DNA of 64,000 nucleotides from Marinobacter iranensis (GTDB lineage: Bacteria; Pseudomonadota; Gammaproteobacteria; Pseudomonadales; Oleiphilaceae): NCBI RefSeq assembly GCF_029207565.1, contig NZ_JANCMW010000010.1, positions 124,001-188,000 of the forward strand, read 5' to 3'. This document shows positions 1-9,669 of this stretch, in pieces. The position numbers and the translations under genes were made by a program. The notes beneath the pieces were generated by a model, which was not told where the DNA came from, did no database searches, and saw only the letters and a program-made list of their open reading frames with translations. Numbering within the stretch: position 1 is the stretch's first letter; each line of letters begins with the position of its first letter.

Positions 1-1351
1 CGCCCAGGGAACGCTCCTTCTCGAAATGTTCACGGGTCAGTTTGAAGACCACAGGGCTGAGCAACAGCAGTGCCACAAGGTTTGGCAAAGCCATCATGGC
101 ATTGAGCGTATCGGCAATCAGCCATATGAGCCCAAGATTGATGGTGGCACCGACCGGGATAGCAAGGATCCAGACAATACGGTAAGGCACAATGGCCTTC
201 ACACCGAACAGGAACTCGATACATCGCTCGCCGTAGAACGACCAGCCGATGATGGTGGTAAAGGCAAAAATTGCGAGGGAAATGGCGACCACGTAGTTGC
301 CGAAACCTGGCAGGCCGGTTTCAAAGGCCAGTGAGGTCAGGGCAGCACCGGTTTCGCCGGACGTCCAGGCCCCGGAGCTGATGATGACAAGGCCGGTGAT
401 GCTGCACACGATAATGGTGTCGATAAAGGTGCCCAACATGGCAACCATGCCCTGGTTGATCGGGTTTTTGGTTTGCGCTGCTGCGTGGGCAATGGGTGCG
501 GACCCCAGGCCGGCCTCGTTGGAGAAAATACCCCGGGCCACACCGAAGCGAATGGCGGCCCATACTGCGGCACCCGCAAAGCCACCCTCGGCAGCCACCG
601 GGCTGAAGGCGTGGGTGAAAACCATGGCGATGGCGCTCGGGATCTGGTTGGCGTTGATAGCCAGTACCACCAGGCCGACCAGCACATAAGCGATGGCCAT
701 GAAGGGCACCAGGGCGCTTGCAACCTGCCCGATGCGTTTGATGCCACCGATCAGAACCAGGCCCACCAGGACCATCAGGATAAGCCCTGTTGCCCAATGT
801 GGGAGGTGGAAGTTGGTCTGCAGGACATCCGCCACGGAATTGGCCTGTACGGTGTTGCCGATACCGAAGGCCGCCACCGCTGCGAAGATGGCAAACAGTA
901 CGCCCAGCCAGGCCCACTTCTTGCCCAACCCGTTACGGATGTAATACATAGGGCCACCCACGTAGGCGCCGCGGTCATCCACTTCACGAAAACGCACTGC
1001 CAGTACCGCCTCCGAATACTTGGTGGCCATGCCTACCAATGCGGTCAGCCACATCCAGAACAGGGCTCCGGGCCCGCCCAGAAACACGGCCGTTGCAACG
1101 CCGGCGATATTGCCGGTGCCGACAGTAGCAGACAGTGCGGTCATCAGCGCCTGGAACGGGGGTATCTCACCTTCCGACTCGGCACCGGTACGGCCCTTCC
1201 ACATCAGCCGGAAACCGGCGCGCAGTTTCAGAACCGGCATCAGTTTCAGGCCTATGCTCAGGAACAGGCCAACACCAAGAATCATCACCAGCATGGGCGG
1301 CCCCCACACCAGTGCGTTTATGCTGCTTATAAAAGACTCAAAGGCTTCCAT
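1..1351 (-). CDS. Sodium:alanine/glycine symporter, AGCS family (3' part outside window)
   Basis: Inner-membrane secondary transporter expected to import small neutral amino acids such as alanine or glycine with Na+. Reading the minus strand from ATG 1351 gives an open frame of about 450 codons that runs off the left edge. It begins MEAFESFISSIN and shows family motifs such as ATVGTGNIAGVA, the repeated hydrophobic segments of an AGCS carrier, and SNEAGLGSAPIAHAAA. The start is supported by GGGAGA about 8 nt upstream of the ATG. The C-terminus lies outside the window. The family assignment is firm; the substrate is inferred. It stands alone, with no operon partner visible. Confidence 0.9.
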   Translation of the reverse strand, partial: MEAFESFISSINALVWGPPMLVMILGVGLFLSIGLKLMPVLKLRAGFRLMWKGRTGAESEGEIPPFQALMTALSATVGTGNIAGVATAVFLGGPGALFWMWLTALVGMATKYSEAVLAVRFREVDDRGAYVGGPMYYIRNGLGKKWAWLGVLFAIFAAVAAFGIGNTVQANSVADVLQTNFHLPHWATGLILMVLVGLVLIGGIKRIGQVASALVPFMAIAYVLVGLVVLAINANQIPSAIAMVFTHAFSPVAAEGGFAGAAVWAAIRFGVARGIFSNEAGLGSAPIAHAAAQTKNPINQGMVAMLGTFIDTIIVCSITGLVIISSGAWTSGETGAALTSLAFETGLPGFGNYVVAISLAIFAFTTIIGWSFYGERCIEFLFGVKAIVPYRIVWILAIPVGATINLGLIWLIADTLNAMMALPNLVALLLLSPVVFKLTREHFEKERSLG

Positions 1352-1491
1352 GGGGATCTCCCTGTGTTTCTGCCATGGTTTGAAGACGCCTGTCGCGACA
1401 ATGACCGGAATGGGCTTCGGTCTCGCGTAAGCGTATAACCTATTGAGTTTATATCCTTATTTCTGTCTGTAAATACATCAGGAGTCCTTCA

Positions 1492-1584
1492 ATGCCCGAG
1501 AGCTTCCATGTCCAGGCCGGCGAGCTCTCCTTCTGTGTGGAAACCCGCGGTAACCCTGCCGGTGAACCGTTAAGCGCCCCGTGA
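1492..1584 (+). pseudogene. Remnant of an alpha/beta-hydrolase (prolyl aminopeptidase-like) N-terminus
   Basis: A 30-codon frame with a good ribosome site (AGGAG, 7-8 nt before the ATG) encodes MPESFHVQAGELSFCVETRG and then NPAGEP before meeting a stop. This resembles the N-terminus of alpha/beta-hydrolases of the proline-iminopeptidase type, in which GNP.GEP directly precedes the HGGPG oxyanion strand. Here the frame ends just before that strand, and no hydrolase continuation is seen before the CBS gene at 1692. I read it as what is left after a deletion. A genuine short peptide cannot be excluded. Confidence 0.45.
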
Positions 1585-1691
1585 CTGCGAAATAGATCCC
1601 GGATGTGGGGTTTATACTTCCAGTTTTCGCCCCCATTGCCTATGTTTATAGAGGGACGAGTCCGGAATGCTACTGGTCAGGGAGCCTGCCA

Positions 1692-2111
1692 ATGCAATCG
1701 TTAAAAGTATCCGATGTCATGTGGAACCACATCGAGCCCATCCGTCGTGGTACGCCTTTAACCAAAGTGGTCAAAACACTGCTCCACAACCACGTTACGG
1801 GATTGCCGGTTGTGGATGACAACCGCAAGGTTATCGGGTTCATCTCTGAGCAGGACTGTATCCACGCCCTGCTGGTGAGCAATTACCACCACGAAGGTGA
1901 CCCGATAGTGGACGACGTAATGTTTCACAATCCGGTGACCATATCACCGGAAATGTCTGTGGTGGATCTGGCTCAGAACCTGGGGGCGGGCAAGCCAAAG
2001 GTTTACCCGGTGGTTGACCATGACCGCCTGATAGGCATTGTGACCCGCACCGCCATTCTGGCGGAGTTTGCAAAGGCCGGGTATGGCATAGAAGTACCGA
2101 AATACGCGTAG
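1692..2111 (+). CDS. CBS domain pair protein
   Basis: A 139-residue cytoplasmic protein made almost entirely of two CBS motifs (about residues 5-60 and 75-135). The ends of the repeats read VVDDNRKVIGFISEQD and VVDHDRLIGIVTR, typical of the strand-strand-helix CBS fold that binds adenosine nucleotides and regulates partner proteins. The frame extends upstream to 1605, but the ATG at 1692 is preferred: AGGGAG lies 8 nt before it, and MQSLKVSDVMW is the usual beginning of a CBS repeat. No partner domain is fused. The ligand and target cannot be told from sequence. Confidence 0.85.
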   Translation: MQSLKVSDVMWNHIEPIRRGTPLTKVVKTLLHNHVTGLPVVDDNRKVIGFISEQDCIHALLVSNYHHEGDPIVDDVMFHNPVTISPEMSVVDLAQNLGAGKPKVYPVVDHDRLIGIVTRTAILAEFAKAGYGIEVPKYA

Positions 2112-2149
2112 TCCGAAGACTGTGAATTCCACTACACTGAGAGGTAACC

Positions 2150-2995
2150 ATGCAACTGCTCTCCACCAACGCCTGTTTCGATGGCGAACACCGGCGCTAC
2201 CAGCACCATTCGGCAGCCCTGGACTGCGATATGGAGTTTGCGGTTTACCTTCCCCCCGCCGCTGTTGGCAGTAACCCGCGCCCGGTGCCGGTACTTTACT
2301 GGCTGTCAGGGCTGACCTGCACCGACCAGAATTTCATGCAGAAGGCCGGTGCCCAGAAAAAAGCGGCACAGCTTGGCATGGCCATTGTCTGTCCCGACAC
2401 CAGCCCCCGTGGTCTCGACCTGCCGGGCGAGCACGACAGCTACGATTTTGGCAGTGGTGCCGGGTTTTATGTAAACGCCACCCGGCAACCCTGGGCGCCC
2501 CACTATCGGATGTACGATTATGTGGTCAAAGAGCTGCCGCAACTGGTGGAAGGCCATTTGCCGGTAACGGAAGGCCGCAGCATCAGTGGTCATTCCATGG
2601 GTGGGCATGGTGCGTTGATCGCAGCCCTGAAGAACCCCGGGCACTATAAATCGGTGTCTGCCTTTGCTCCGATCGCAAACCCCAGTGAATGCCCCTGGGG
2701 CCAGAAAGCATTCGGTGGTTATCTGGGCAATGATCGCAAAGCCTGGGAGGAATGGGACGCCACCCTGCTGATCCCTACAGCAAAGGAGCGTTTACCGCTG
2801 TTGGTGGATCAGGGTACGGCGGATGAGTTCCTGGACAGTCAGCTAAATCCGGATGCGCTGGCGGATGCCTGCGAGAGGGTACATCATCACATTAACCTGC
2901 GGATGCACCGGGGATACGATCATAGCTATTTCTTCATTGCCTCGTTTATAGACGACCACCTTGAGCACCACGCCAGTGCGCTTGGTTTGAGGTGA
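2150..2995 (+). CDS. fghA: S-formylglutathione hydrolase
   Basis: Cytosolic esterase that hydrolyses S-formylglutathione to formate and glutathione, the second step of glutathione-dependent formaldehyde detoxification. At 281 residues it has the usual family length. The nucleophile elbow GHSMGGHGA places the catalytic Ser near residue 149. DQGTADEFL and HRGYDHSYFF supply the expected Asp and His region, and WLSGLTCTDQNF is a family hallmark. Start ATG 2150 follows GAGAGG. The usual partner, class III alcohol/formaldehyde dehydrogenase (frmA), is not adjacent, so the pathway is split in this genome. Confidence 0.95.
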   Translation: MQLLSTNACFDGEHRRYQHHSAALDCDMEFAVYLPPAAVGSNPRPVPVLYWLSGLTCTDQNFMQKAGAQKKAAQLGMAIVCPDTSPRGLDLPGEHDSYDFGSGAGFYVNATRQPWAPHYRMYDYVVKELPQLVEGHLPVTEGRSISGHSMGGHGALIAALKNPGHYKSVSAFAPIANPSECPWGQKAFGGYLGNDRKAWEEWDATLLIPTAKERLPLLVDQGTADEFLDSQLNPDALADACERVHHHINLRMHRGYDHSYFFIASFIDDHLEHHASALGLR

Positions 2996-3013
2996 TCGAA
3001 AACCTCGTCGAGG

Positions 3014-4135
3014 TTAGTGAAAACCCCAGAGCAGCCCGAAATCCATGGAGGGCATGACCTCGGGTTGCTCCACGGCCATGACGTTGAATTCCAGCAGGCT
3101 GCAGTCCCGCTCGAATGAGCCGTTGTAGCGATTGCCTCGCGGCCCAATGATGGCTTTGGCAAACGGTCCCCGATGTCTGTGGGGACGTTTCACGATTACG
3201 GCTACCTCGTTATTGGCCAGCCTCACAAGGGTGCCCGGGGGGTAATCAGTCAGAATCGCCAGCAGTGCCCGTGGGATTGCGGGGCGAAACTTGCCGTCGG
3301 CCAGCGAGGTAATCAGTTTGCGGGCCTCAACTACATTCATGCGTTCACGGTAGGCGCGGCGCGTAATCATCGCCACGTAACGTTCCGCCAGCGCGAGAAT
3401 TTCCGCCTCTCCCCGGATCTCCGTGCCGCTCAACCCCTGCGGATAGCCGGAACCGTCCGCCTGTTCATGGTGCTGGGCGATGATTTTAAGCAACAGGGGG
3501 CTGGTTATGTCTGCGTCTTTTAGTGCCTGTATGCTGCGTTCGGGGTGTTTGCGTATAACCGCGCGTTGTTCGTTGGTCAGCACCCGGTTGGAGGCATTGA
3601 GCTTGTCGGCCACCGGCACCAGGGCCAGGTTTGCCGTCAGCGCAGCGCCGATCAGTACTGCGGTCCGCTTTTCATCAAGCCCGAACTGGCGCGCAGTAAA
3701 CTGGCAGAGAATGGCATAGAACAGAATCTGTTCATGGATGGTGGGCTCAATGGAGTACAGGTGCACCAATGCAAGACTGGCTTCCGGCGAATCCTGGCAC
3801 ATCTGGTCAATCATCCGTGACAGACCCAAAACCCGCTTCAGTGCGCTCTCTTCCCTTTCGGTAATGGCATTGAGGGTCGATTCCAGTGTTTGTAGCAATA
3901 TCGGGTATTCCGCAAACGGATTGCGGACCCGCGTGTCCTCGAGCACTTCATCCTGCAGGCGTTCAATTTTTCGGGGCTGGAAAAGACCGCGCTCGAACAG
4001 CTGTTCAAGCTGGATGTCGTTTTGTATGACATAGCCCTGCCGCAACAGAACGTTGCCATCAGCGTCGTAGACCGTCCAGGGTAAAGGCTTTCCGATGGTT
4101 AATGCGCCTGGTGCGATACGAACAAGATTCTGCAC
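3014..4135 (-). CDS. HD-GYP-like protein with degenerate HD centre
   Basis: A 373-residue cytoplasmic protein. The C-terminal half (about residues 150-270) aligns by eye to HD-GYP c-di-GMP phosphodiesterases: the GYP signature HHEQADGSGYP is intact at 222-232. The block that should read H-D-x-G-K is instead AALTANLALVPVADK (about 164-178), and the later AD.FDA block reads AERYVAM. Several metal ligands are therefore missing. I infer it is not a normal phosphodiesterase and may sense or scaffold. The N-terminal about 140 residues are not recognised. It is divergent from a diguanylate cyclase gene, so a role in the same c-di-GMP circuit is plausible. Confidence 0.8.
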   Translation of the reverse strand: MQNLVRIAPGALTIGKPLPWTVYDADGNVLLRQGYVIQNDIQLEQLFERGLFQPRKIERLQDEVLEDTRVRNPFAEYPILLQTLESTLNAITEREESALKRVLGLSRMIDQMCQDSPEASLALVHLYSIEPTIHEQILFYAILCQFTARQFGLDEKRTAVLIGAALTANLALVPVADKLNASNRVLTNEQRAVIRKHPERSIQALKDADITSPLLLKIIAQHHEQADGSGYPQGLSGTEIRGEAEILALAERYVAMITRRAYRERMNVVEARKLITSLADGKFRPAIPRALLAILTDYPPGTLVRLANNEVAVIVKRPHRHRGPFAKAIIGPRGNRYNGSFERDCSLLEFNVMAVEQPEVMPSMDFGLLWGFH

Positions 4136-4374
4136 GCGATGGCTTCCTGATGCTTATTTTAATAAGGGTCAAGTCTACCTCTTAAGCCAAGATTAACTCC
4201 AGTTTTTCAAGTGTCGGAAAAGCGGCGGGCTTGCCGATTTCTCGATCGGTAGACCGGAATTGACAAGCTATTTCGTATACTGGTTTGTAAAATTTCGTTG
4301 TGATCGTCTCCCGCATATACATCTTGCGCTATGATAGTTTGCTAACAAGACCCTGGCCGGAATGTGCCCCTACT

Positions 4375-5373
4375 ATGTTCTATCGGCTGAAAACCGATTT
4401 CAGGCTGTCCATCATCACCCTGCTGGCGATCAGTGCCATTTTGGGCATCACCCCGTTTGCGGTGATGCGTTTTTTACAGGGCAACCTGTTGGCAGGCATC
4501 GTTGATCTAACGATTATGCTGGCGATCACGGCGGGGATGCTCTACGCCTGGATAACCGGTGATACCGCTCGCAGCGGTCTCGCCATGGCCATCATGGCCT
4601 GTGGTGGTGCGGTCACGGTTGGCGCTATCGTTGGGGAGCCGGGGCTGTTCTGGTTATACCCTTGCCTGGTGACCAGCTTCTTTCTCACCGAATCCCGCTA
4701 CGCCATATTCATCAACCTTGCCGCCGTGATTGCGTTGATGGTCCACGGTGTGGCCTTCAGCTCTGCTGTCCAGATGTGGTCGTTTGCCGCCACTGCCGTG
4801 GTGGTCAGTTGCTGCGCTTACGTTTTCGCCCATCGTAACGAAAACCAGCGTGAGCGCCTTGAACACCTGGCCACCATTGACCCCCTGACGGGCGTCAAGA
4901 ATCGCCGTTCCATGGACCAGGAGCTGTCGATGGCTGTTGCCAGCGCCTCCCGTACCGGAGTCTCCTACGCGCTGGTGCTACTTGATATCGATTATTTCAA
5001 GAAGATAAACGATGAACACGGGCACAACGTGGGTGACGATGTGCTGGTGGAGATGGTGGCGTTGATCGAGCAGAACATACGCAAGTCGGATCAGTTGTTC
5101 CGCTTTGGCGGGGAGGAGTTCGTGTTGCTGATGTCGGGCGTGGATGAAACTGGGTTGAGAGCGGTGATGCACAACCTGCAGCACATCATGCACAAGTTTT
5201 TGCGTCATCCCGGTGGCCAGGTAACCGCATCCTTCGGTGTTGCCTTGCTCCGGGCAGGAGAGACGCCCGATGACTGGTTGTTGCGGGCGGACGAGGCACT
5301 ATATAAGGCGAAGGACAGCGGGCGCGACCGTATTGTCTATGCCGATGATACCGTGGTCTCTGGGTCGGCCTGA
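4375..5373 (+). CDS. Membrane-anchored diguanylate cyclase (GGDEF)
   Basis: Makes cyclic di-GMP from two GTP. The first about 170 residues form roughly six hydrophobic segments with no recognisable ligand domain. A GGDEF domain follows, starting at DPLTGVKNRRSMD. The active-site signature is GGEEF, and RKSD lies five residues upstream, matching the RxxD allosteric inhibitory site, so product inhibition is expected. An upstream GTG at 4300 is in frame, but ATG 4375 (MFYRLKTDFR) gives the normal membrane start. Its stop codon abuts that of the convergent MATE gene. The likely output is a motile/sessile switch, which is inference. Confidence 0.92.
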   Translation: MFYRLKTDFRLSIITLLAISAILGITPFAVMRFLQGNLLAGIVDLTIMLAITAGMLYAWITGDTARSGLAMAIMACGGAVTVGAIVGEPGLFWLYPCLVTSFFLTESRYAIFINLAAVIALMVHGVAFSSAVQMWSFAATAVVVSCCAYVFAHRNENQRERLEHLATIDPLTGVKNRRSMDQELSMAVASASRTGVSYALVLLDIDYFKKINDEHGHNVGDDVLVEMVALIEQNIRKSDQLFRFGGEEFVLLMSGVDETGLRAVMHNLQHIMHKFLRHPGGQVTASFGVALLRAGETPDDWLLRADEALYKAKDSGRDRIVYADDTVVSGSA

Positions 5374-6762
5374 TCAGGCCGGTTTCGGGGCGTACAGGAA
5401 CAGTCGCAGCCCCAGCAGTATGCTGGCTGACGCTAACCCACCAGTTAGCCCTACCCAAAAGCCGGCAGCACCCATAGCTGGCAGCAGCCAGTCAGTGAAG
5501 GTGAGAACCCAACCCAGTGGTAGCCCAACGACCCAGAACGAAAACAGCATGATAAACATGGGAATGCTGGTGTCCTTGTAGCCCCTTAGGGCACTGATGC
5601 AGGTCACCTGAATAACATCGGCAATCTGGAAGAAAGCGGCGTATACCAACAGTGTGACGGTCACGGCCTGGACGTCACCGTCACTGGTGTACAACGCGGC
5701 AATGCCATCGGCATAAACAAACAGCAGGATGGCAAACAGCAGGGCCACGGCCGAAGCCAGAATCAATGAACTGCGGGCGATAAGCCGGGCGGTGTCCGGC
5801 GCCCGGGCACCCACCAGAAAGCTCACCCGCAGGGTCAGCGCCATGCCGATACTCAGCGGCAGCATGAACAACAGCGACACCACGTTCAGCGCAATCTGGT
5901 GCCCTGCCACAATCACTGGCCCCAGGGGTGCCAGGAACAGGGCGATCACCGAGAACATGCTGGCTTCCACGAAGATGGTAAAGCCAATGGGGATGCCCAG
6001 TTTCAGGATATAGCGAATGCCCGCGGCGTTCGGTTTGGCCCAATCCTCCAGCAGATGAAAACGGCGATAGACACTGCTGCGGTTCAGGTAAACCAGTAGT
6101 GCCATGGCCGCCACTCCGTTGGAGATAGAGGTGGCCCATCCGCAGCCAATACCGCCCATCGCCGGGAGGCCGAGCTTGCCGTATATGAAAATGTAGTTCA
6201 GTGGCAGATTTATCAGGGTACCCAGCACCGAAAACGCCATGATCACCCGGGTATGCCCCAATCCATCGGTAAGCCCCCGCAGTGCCATGATCAGCAACAT
6301 GGCGGGAATGCCCCAGGCAAAGGCATCGAGATAGCCCTGGCTGATACGGGCAGTGTTGGCTTCCAGGTTGAGGGCGCTGAGTACCGGGTGCACGTTGGTC
6401 AGCAGCAGGATCATGATCACCGAGCCGGCGGCGGCGATGTACAACCCCTGCCAGGTGGCCGGCATGATTTTGTCGGTGGTGCGCGCTCCGTTGTAGCCGG
6501 AAATGATCGGTTGCAGGGCGCCCAGCAACCCCATGAAGAACAGGAAAACGGGCATCCACAGGCTGCTTCCAATGCCCACGGCGGCCAGATCTTCGGCACT
6601 GGCATGACCCGCCATCACGGTATCGATCACGCCGTTTGCCATCTGTGCCACCTGGGCGATCAGGATCGGGCCGCCGAGGAGAGCCAGAGTGCGCCATTCG
6701 GTTAGAGTGCGCTGAACCAGCGGCTGGCGGGCTTCGGGTAATGGCTGGTGGGTTTCGTCCAT
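5374..6762 (-). CDS. MATE family multidrug/Na+ antiporter (NorM-like)
   Basis: Twelve-helix inner-membrane exporter of the MATE family, expected to expel cationic drugs in exchange for Na+ or H+. From ATG 6762 the protein has 462 residues, the usual NorM length. It begins MDETHQPLPEARQP, followed by GGPILIAQVAQMANGVIDTVMAG, split here as GGPILIAQVA and NGVIDTVMAG, which is the typical first-helix region. The longer frame from 6873 adds a non-conserved leader and is not preferred, although the ribosome site at 6762 is weak. No regulator gene is adjacent. The substrate is unknown. Confidence 0.9.
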   Translation of the reverse strand: MDETHQPLPEARQPLVQRTLTEWRTLALLGGPILIAQVAQMANGVIDTVMAGHASAEDLAAVGIGSSLWMPVFLFFMGLLGALQPIISGYNGARTTDKIMPATWQGLYIAAAGSVIMILLLTNVHPVLSALNLEANTARISQGYLDAFAWGIPAMLLIMALRGLTDGLGHTRVIMAFSVLGTLINLPLNYIFIYGKLGLPAMGGIGCGWATSISNGVAAMALLVYLNRSSVYRRFHLLEDWAKPNAAGIRYILKLGIPIGFTIFVEASMFSVIALFLAPLGPVIVAGHQIALNVVSLLFMLPLSIGMALTLRVSFLVGARAPDTARLIARSSLILASAVALLFAILLFVYADGIAALYTSDGDVQAVTVTLLVYAAFFQIADVIQVTCISALRGYKDTSIPMFIMLFSFWVVGLPLGWVLTFTDWLLPAMGAAGFWVGLTGGLASASILLGLRLFLYAPKPA

Positions 6763-6926
6763 GGAGTCGTGTGCCTGGCCTGGGAAAGTGAAACGGAGTG
6801 CATCAGGAACGTCGGATGGTACCCTATTCCCTGCGTGGGGTGGCATAGGGTGTTTCCGTGGCGCGGTGTACAAGGCGGCCCGGGAAGGGGTAAAGTGCCG
6901 CGTTCACGGTTTCGGGTGTAGGCAGC

Positions 6927-7793
6927 ATGGGTCTTCTGGTCTTTGTAACAGTTCTGTGGGCATTCTCTTTCAGTCTGATCGGCGAATTCCTGGCCGGGCG
7001 CGTGGATAGTGATTTTGCCGTGCTGACGCGGGTGGTGCTGGGGGCCCTGGTGTTCCTGCCGCTGACCCGCTGGCGAGGCGTTCCCGGAGGATTGAAGCTG
7101 GGTGTTCTGGTGACGGGGATGTTGCAGTTCGGGGTCACCTACTTGTGCCTGTACCGCTCCTTCAGCTACCTGACAGTACCGGAAGTTCTGCTGTTCACTA
7201 TCTTCACACCACTGTATGTCACCCTGATTGACGACGCACTCTACCGCCGCTTCTCTCCTGTTGCCCTGGTGGCTGCGGCGGTGGCTACCCTTGGGGCGGG
7301 CATTATCCGTTACGATGGCCTCAGCCAGGGCTTTATCACCGGGTTCCTGTTGCTCCAGGTGGCCAACTTTACCTTCGCGGCGGGCCAGGTGGGCTACAAG
7401 CACACCATGATGCGTTTCCCGCTTGATTTGCCGGCTTATCGCACCTTCGGGTACTTCTTCTTTGGGGCGCTGATCATCGCCTTGCCATCGTTCCTGATCT
7501 TCGGTGATGCCAGCCGCCTGCCTACCACTTCCCTGCAATGGGGTATTCTTGCCTGGCTGGGCCTGGCCGCTTCGGGCTTGGGGCTGTTTCTGTGGAACCG
7601 GGGCGCGTGCCATGTGGACGCCGGCACCCTGGCGATCATGAACAATGCCCTGGTTCCAGCCGGTTTGCTGGTCAACCTGTTGATCTGGAACCGGGACGCC
7701 GACCTGTTGCGGCTGGCAATTGGAGGTGGTGTGATCGCCCTCTCACTTTGGCTGAATGCCCGCTTCCACCCTAGGGCCCAGGTAGCGGTTTAG
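6927..7793 (+). CDS. EamA/DMT family transporter
   Basis: A 288-residue inner-membrane protein with about ten hydrophobic helices arranged as two EamA repeats, typical of drug/metabolite transporters. It begins MGLLVFVTVLWAFSFSLIGE, and the second repeat contains LGLAASGLGLFLWNRGA. Members move amino acids, carboxylates or amines out of or into the cell, and the sequence does not tell which. It is divergent from the MATE gene with about 165 nt between starts, so the two may share a promoter region. Confidence 0.88.
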   Translation: MGLLVFVTVLWAFSFSLIGEFLAGRVDSDFAVLTRVVLGALVFLPLTRWRGVPGGLKLGVLVTGMLQFGVTYLCLYRSFSYLTVPEVLLFTIFTPLYVTLIDDALYRRFSPVALVAAAVATLGAGIIRYDGLSQGFITGFLLLQVANFTFAAGQVGYKHTMMRFPLDLPAYRTFGYFFFGALIIALPSFLIFGDASRLPTTSLQWGILAWLGLAASGLGLFLWNRGACHVDAGTLAIMNNALVPAGLLVNLLIWNRDADLLRLAIGGGVIALSLWLNARFHPRAQVAV

Positions 7794-7938
7794 GGGGCTT
7801 CCGCGTAGGGATTGGCCGCAACCGACATTGGTATATAGATAGTATATTTCACTATATTTGCTGGCGGCGTCTACGCTTAGTGTTGCCACGTTTGCCGCAC
7901 CCACAGTTGGGGTGGCCTAGTCAGGGATACTGTCAGCT

Positions 7939-9516
7939 ATGAGAAAGAACCTTCCCGTTACCCAGCGAGAAGTCAGAATGTCCGAGGGTGGTCGGCTGAT
8001 CACCACCACCGATACCCGCGGAGTGATTACCTATTGTAACGATGAGTTTGTGGATATCAGTGGCTTCTCCCGGGAGGAGCTGGTGGGACAGCCCCACAAT
8101 GTGATCCGTCATCCGGATATGCCGTCAGCCGTGTTCAAGGATATGTGGGAATACCTCAAGGCTGGCAAGTCCTGGATGGGTATGGTGAAGAACCGTACCA
8201 AGACCGGGGACCATTATTGGGTGAGCGCCTATGCGACTCCGATTCTCGAGAACGGGAAAATGGTGGGCTACGAATCGGTCCGGGTATCGCCGACCCGTGA
8301 ACAGGTCTCGCGGGCCGAAAAACTCTACCCGAAGCTGTCTGCAGGACAGGCTGGTGTCAGCTTGATGAGCCGGGTGTTTTCCGCGTTCAGTTCGGGCTGG
8401 CCTTTTGCTCTGTCCCTCGTGCTGAGCCTTGTGGCATTGACCACTCTCGCCAATACCTGGATCGCCGGGGGCGTGATTGTGGTGGCACATCTGCTGGCTG
8501 CCGGCCTGACGCTGAAATCCGTCTCCGGCCGTTTACAGGGGCTGTTGGACCTGCGCCCCGACGCCTTCCGTGACGCCGTGGTGGCCAGGACCTACAGCGA
8601 TGAAAGCGGTCTTTTCTCGCAACTGGCCATGCTGATCATGAGCGAGAAAGCGAGGATCCGTACCGCCCTGGCGCGTATTGATGACCAGGCCGAACTGCTT
8701 TACGAACAGGCCAGGGCCAGCCACCGATACATCAACGAGGGTGCTGAAGCCATTGCCAAACAGCGGGCGGAAACGGACCAGACAGCCTCCGCCGTGAACG
8801 AAATGACGGTGTCTATCCAGGAAGTGACCGAAACCGTTAACGGCAATGCCCGGGTGGCGGAAGAAGCCAACCGGATGGCGGCTACCGGCAGCAAGCGCAG
8901 TGGCGAAGCCCTGACCGCAATTGAGCAACTGGTTAGCCGGGTCAACGGCATCGGCTCCGCTATTAAAAAGCTCGGTGCGTCCACCGAGAGCATCGGCGAG
9001 GCCGCCAGCCTGATTTCCGACATCGCTGAGCAGACCAACCTGCTGGCGTTGAATGCGGCTATTGAAGCTGCGCGTGCCGGCGAGCAGGGTCGCGGCTTTG
9101 CCGTGGTGGCGGATGAGGTAAGGTCTCTGGCCCGTCGCACCCGGGATTCCACAGTACGGATCCAGCACGTTATTGACGACTTCCGCAACCAGGTGGACGA
9201 AGCGGTTCAGGCCACCCGTGAAGGGGAGCAGGATGCCGGTAAGGGCCTGGAGAAAGTCCGTGAGGCGGAAACATCGCTGCAGGAAATCGTGTCGTCGATC
9301 CAGGATATATCCGACAGCTTTATCAGTATGTCGGCCGCCTTTGAGGAACAAAGCCAGGTGTCCGAGGAAATCAATCACCAGATCGTCAACATTGCCGAGC
9401 TGGCGGACCACAGTAACCAGAAGGCGGAATCCGCCAAGGGTAGCAGCGACCACCTGAGTACTATGTCGCGGGGCCTGAAAGACCTTGTGTCCCGCTTTGT
9501 CAGTAAAAACGGCTAG
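7939..9516 (+). CDS. PAS-containing methyl-accepting chemoreceptor (Aer-like)
   Basis: Signal transducer for energy or redox taxis that feeds the CheA/CheW array. The N-terminal PAS domain (about residues 20-115) carries the Aer-type stretch [13 protein letters not shown] and later VIRHPDMP and FKDMW, the signature of FAD-binding aerotaxis PAS domains. Two hydrophobic segments near 150-195 anchor it in the membrane. The C-terminal cytoplasmic coiled coil contains the invariant hairpin tip, seen as [16 protein letters not shown] followed by [12 protein letters not shown]. Its 525 residues are normal for Aer-type receptors with a full signalling domain. FAD binding is inferred from the family. 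Confidence 0.92.
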   Translation: MRKNLPVTQREVRMSEGGRLITTTDTRGVITYCNDEFVDISGFSREELVGQPHNVIRHPDMPSAVFKDMWEYLKAGKSWMGMVKNRTKTGDHYWVSAYATPILENGKMVGYESVRVSPTREQVSRAEKLYPKLSAGQAGVSLMSRVFSAFSSGWPFALSLVLSLVALTTLANTWIAGGVIVVAHLLAAGLTLKSVSGRLQGLLDLRPDAFRDAVVARTYSDESGLFSQLAMLIMSEKARIRTALARIDDQAELLYEQARASHRYINEGAEAIAKQRAETDQTASAVNEMTVSIQEVTETVNGNARVAEEANRMAATGSKRSGEALTAIEQLVSRVNGIGSAIKKLGASTESIGEAASLISDIAEQTNLLALNAAIEAARAGEQGRGFAVVADEVRSLARRTRDSTVRIQHVIDDFRNQVDEAVQATREGEQDAGKGLEKVREAETSLQEIVSSIQDISDSFISMSAAFEEQSQVSEEINHQIVNIAELADHSNQKAESAKGSSDHLSTMSRGLKDLVSRFVSKNG

Positions 9517-9521
9517 TTATT

Positions 9522-9560
9522 GGCCCGGCACCGGTGATACCCCTATACCGGTGCCGGGCC
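9522..9560. terminator. GC-rich hairpin after the chemoreceptor gene
   Basis: Perfect 14-bp arms (GGCCCGGCACCGGT and ACCGGTGCCGGGCC) flank an 11-nt loop, starting 6 nt after the stop codon. No T-run follows on the plus strand, so it is a poor intrinsic terminator. It may act as an mRNA 3' stabilising hairpin. Confidence 0.5.
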
Positions 9561-9669
9561 AGACTGGCATCCTGTGCTTACTGCTGGCAAAATCGCGCCC
9601 CACAGCTGAAGCCGGCCTTCAGCCTATCGCCTTGAATCGATGCATCAGCCAAACGCACAGGATGAGACA

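Noticed and set aside
473..1438. Long plus-strand frame of 321 codons
   Set aside because: Antisense to the AGCS symporter, with low-complexity His/Gln-rich sequence and no motif; a shadow of the real gene.
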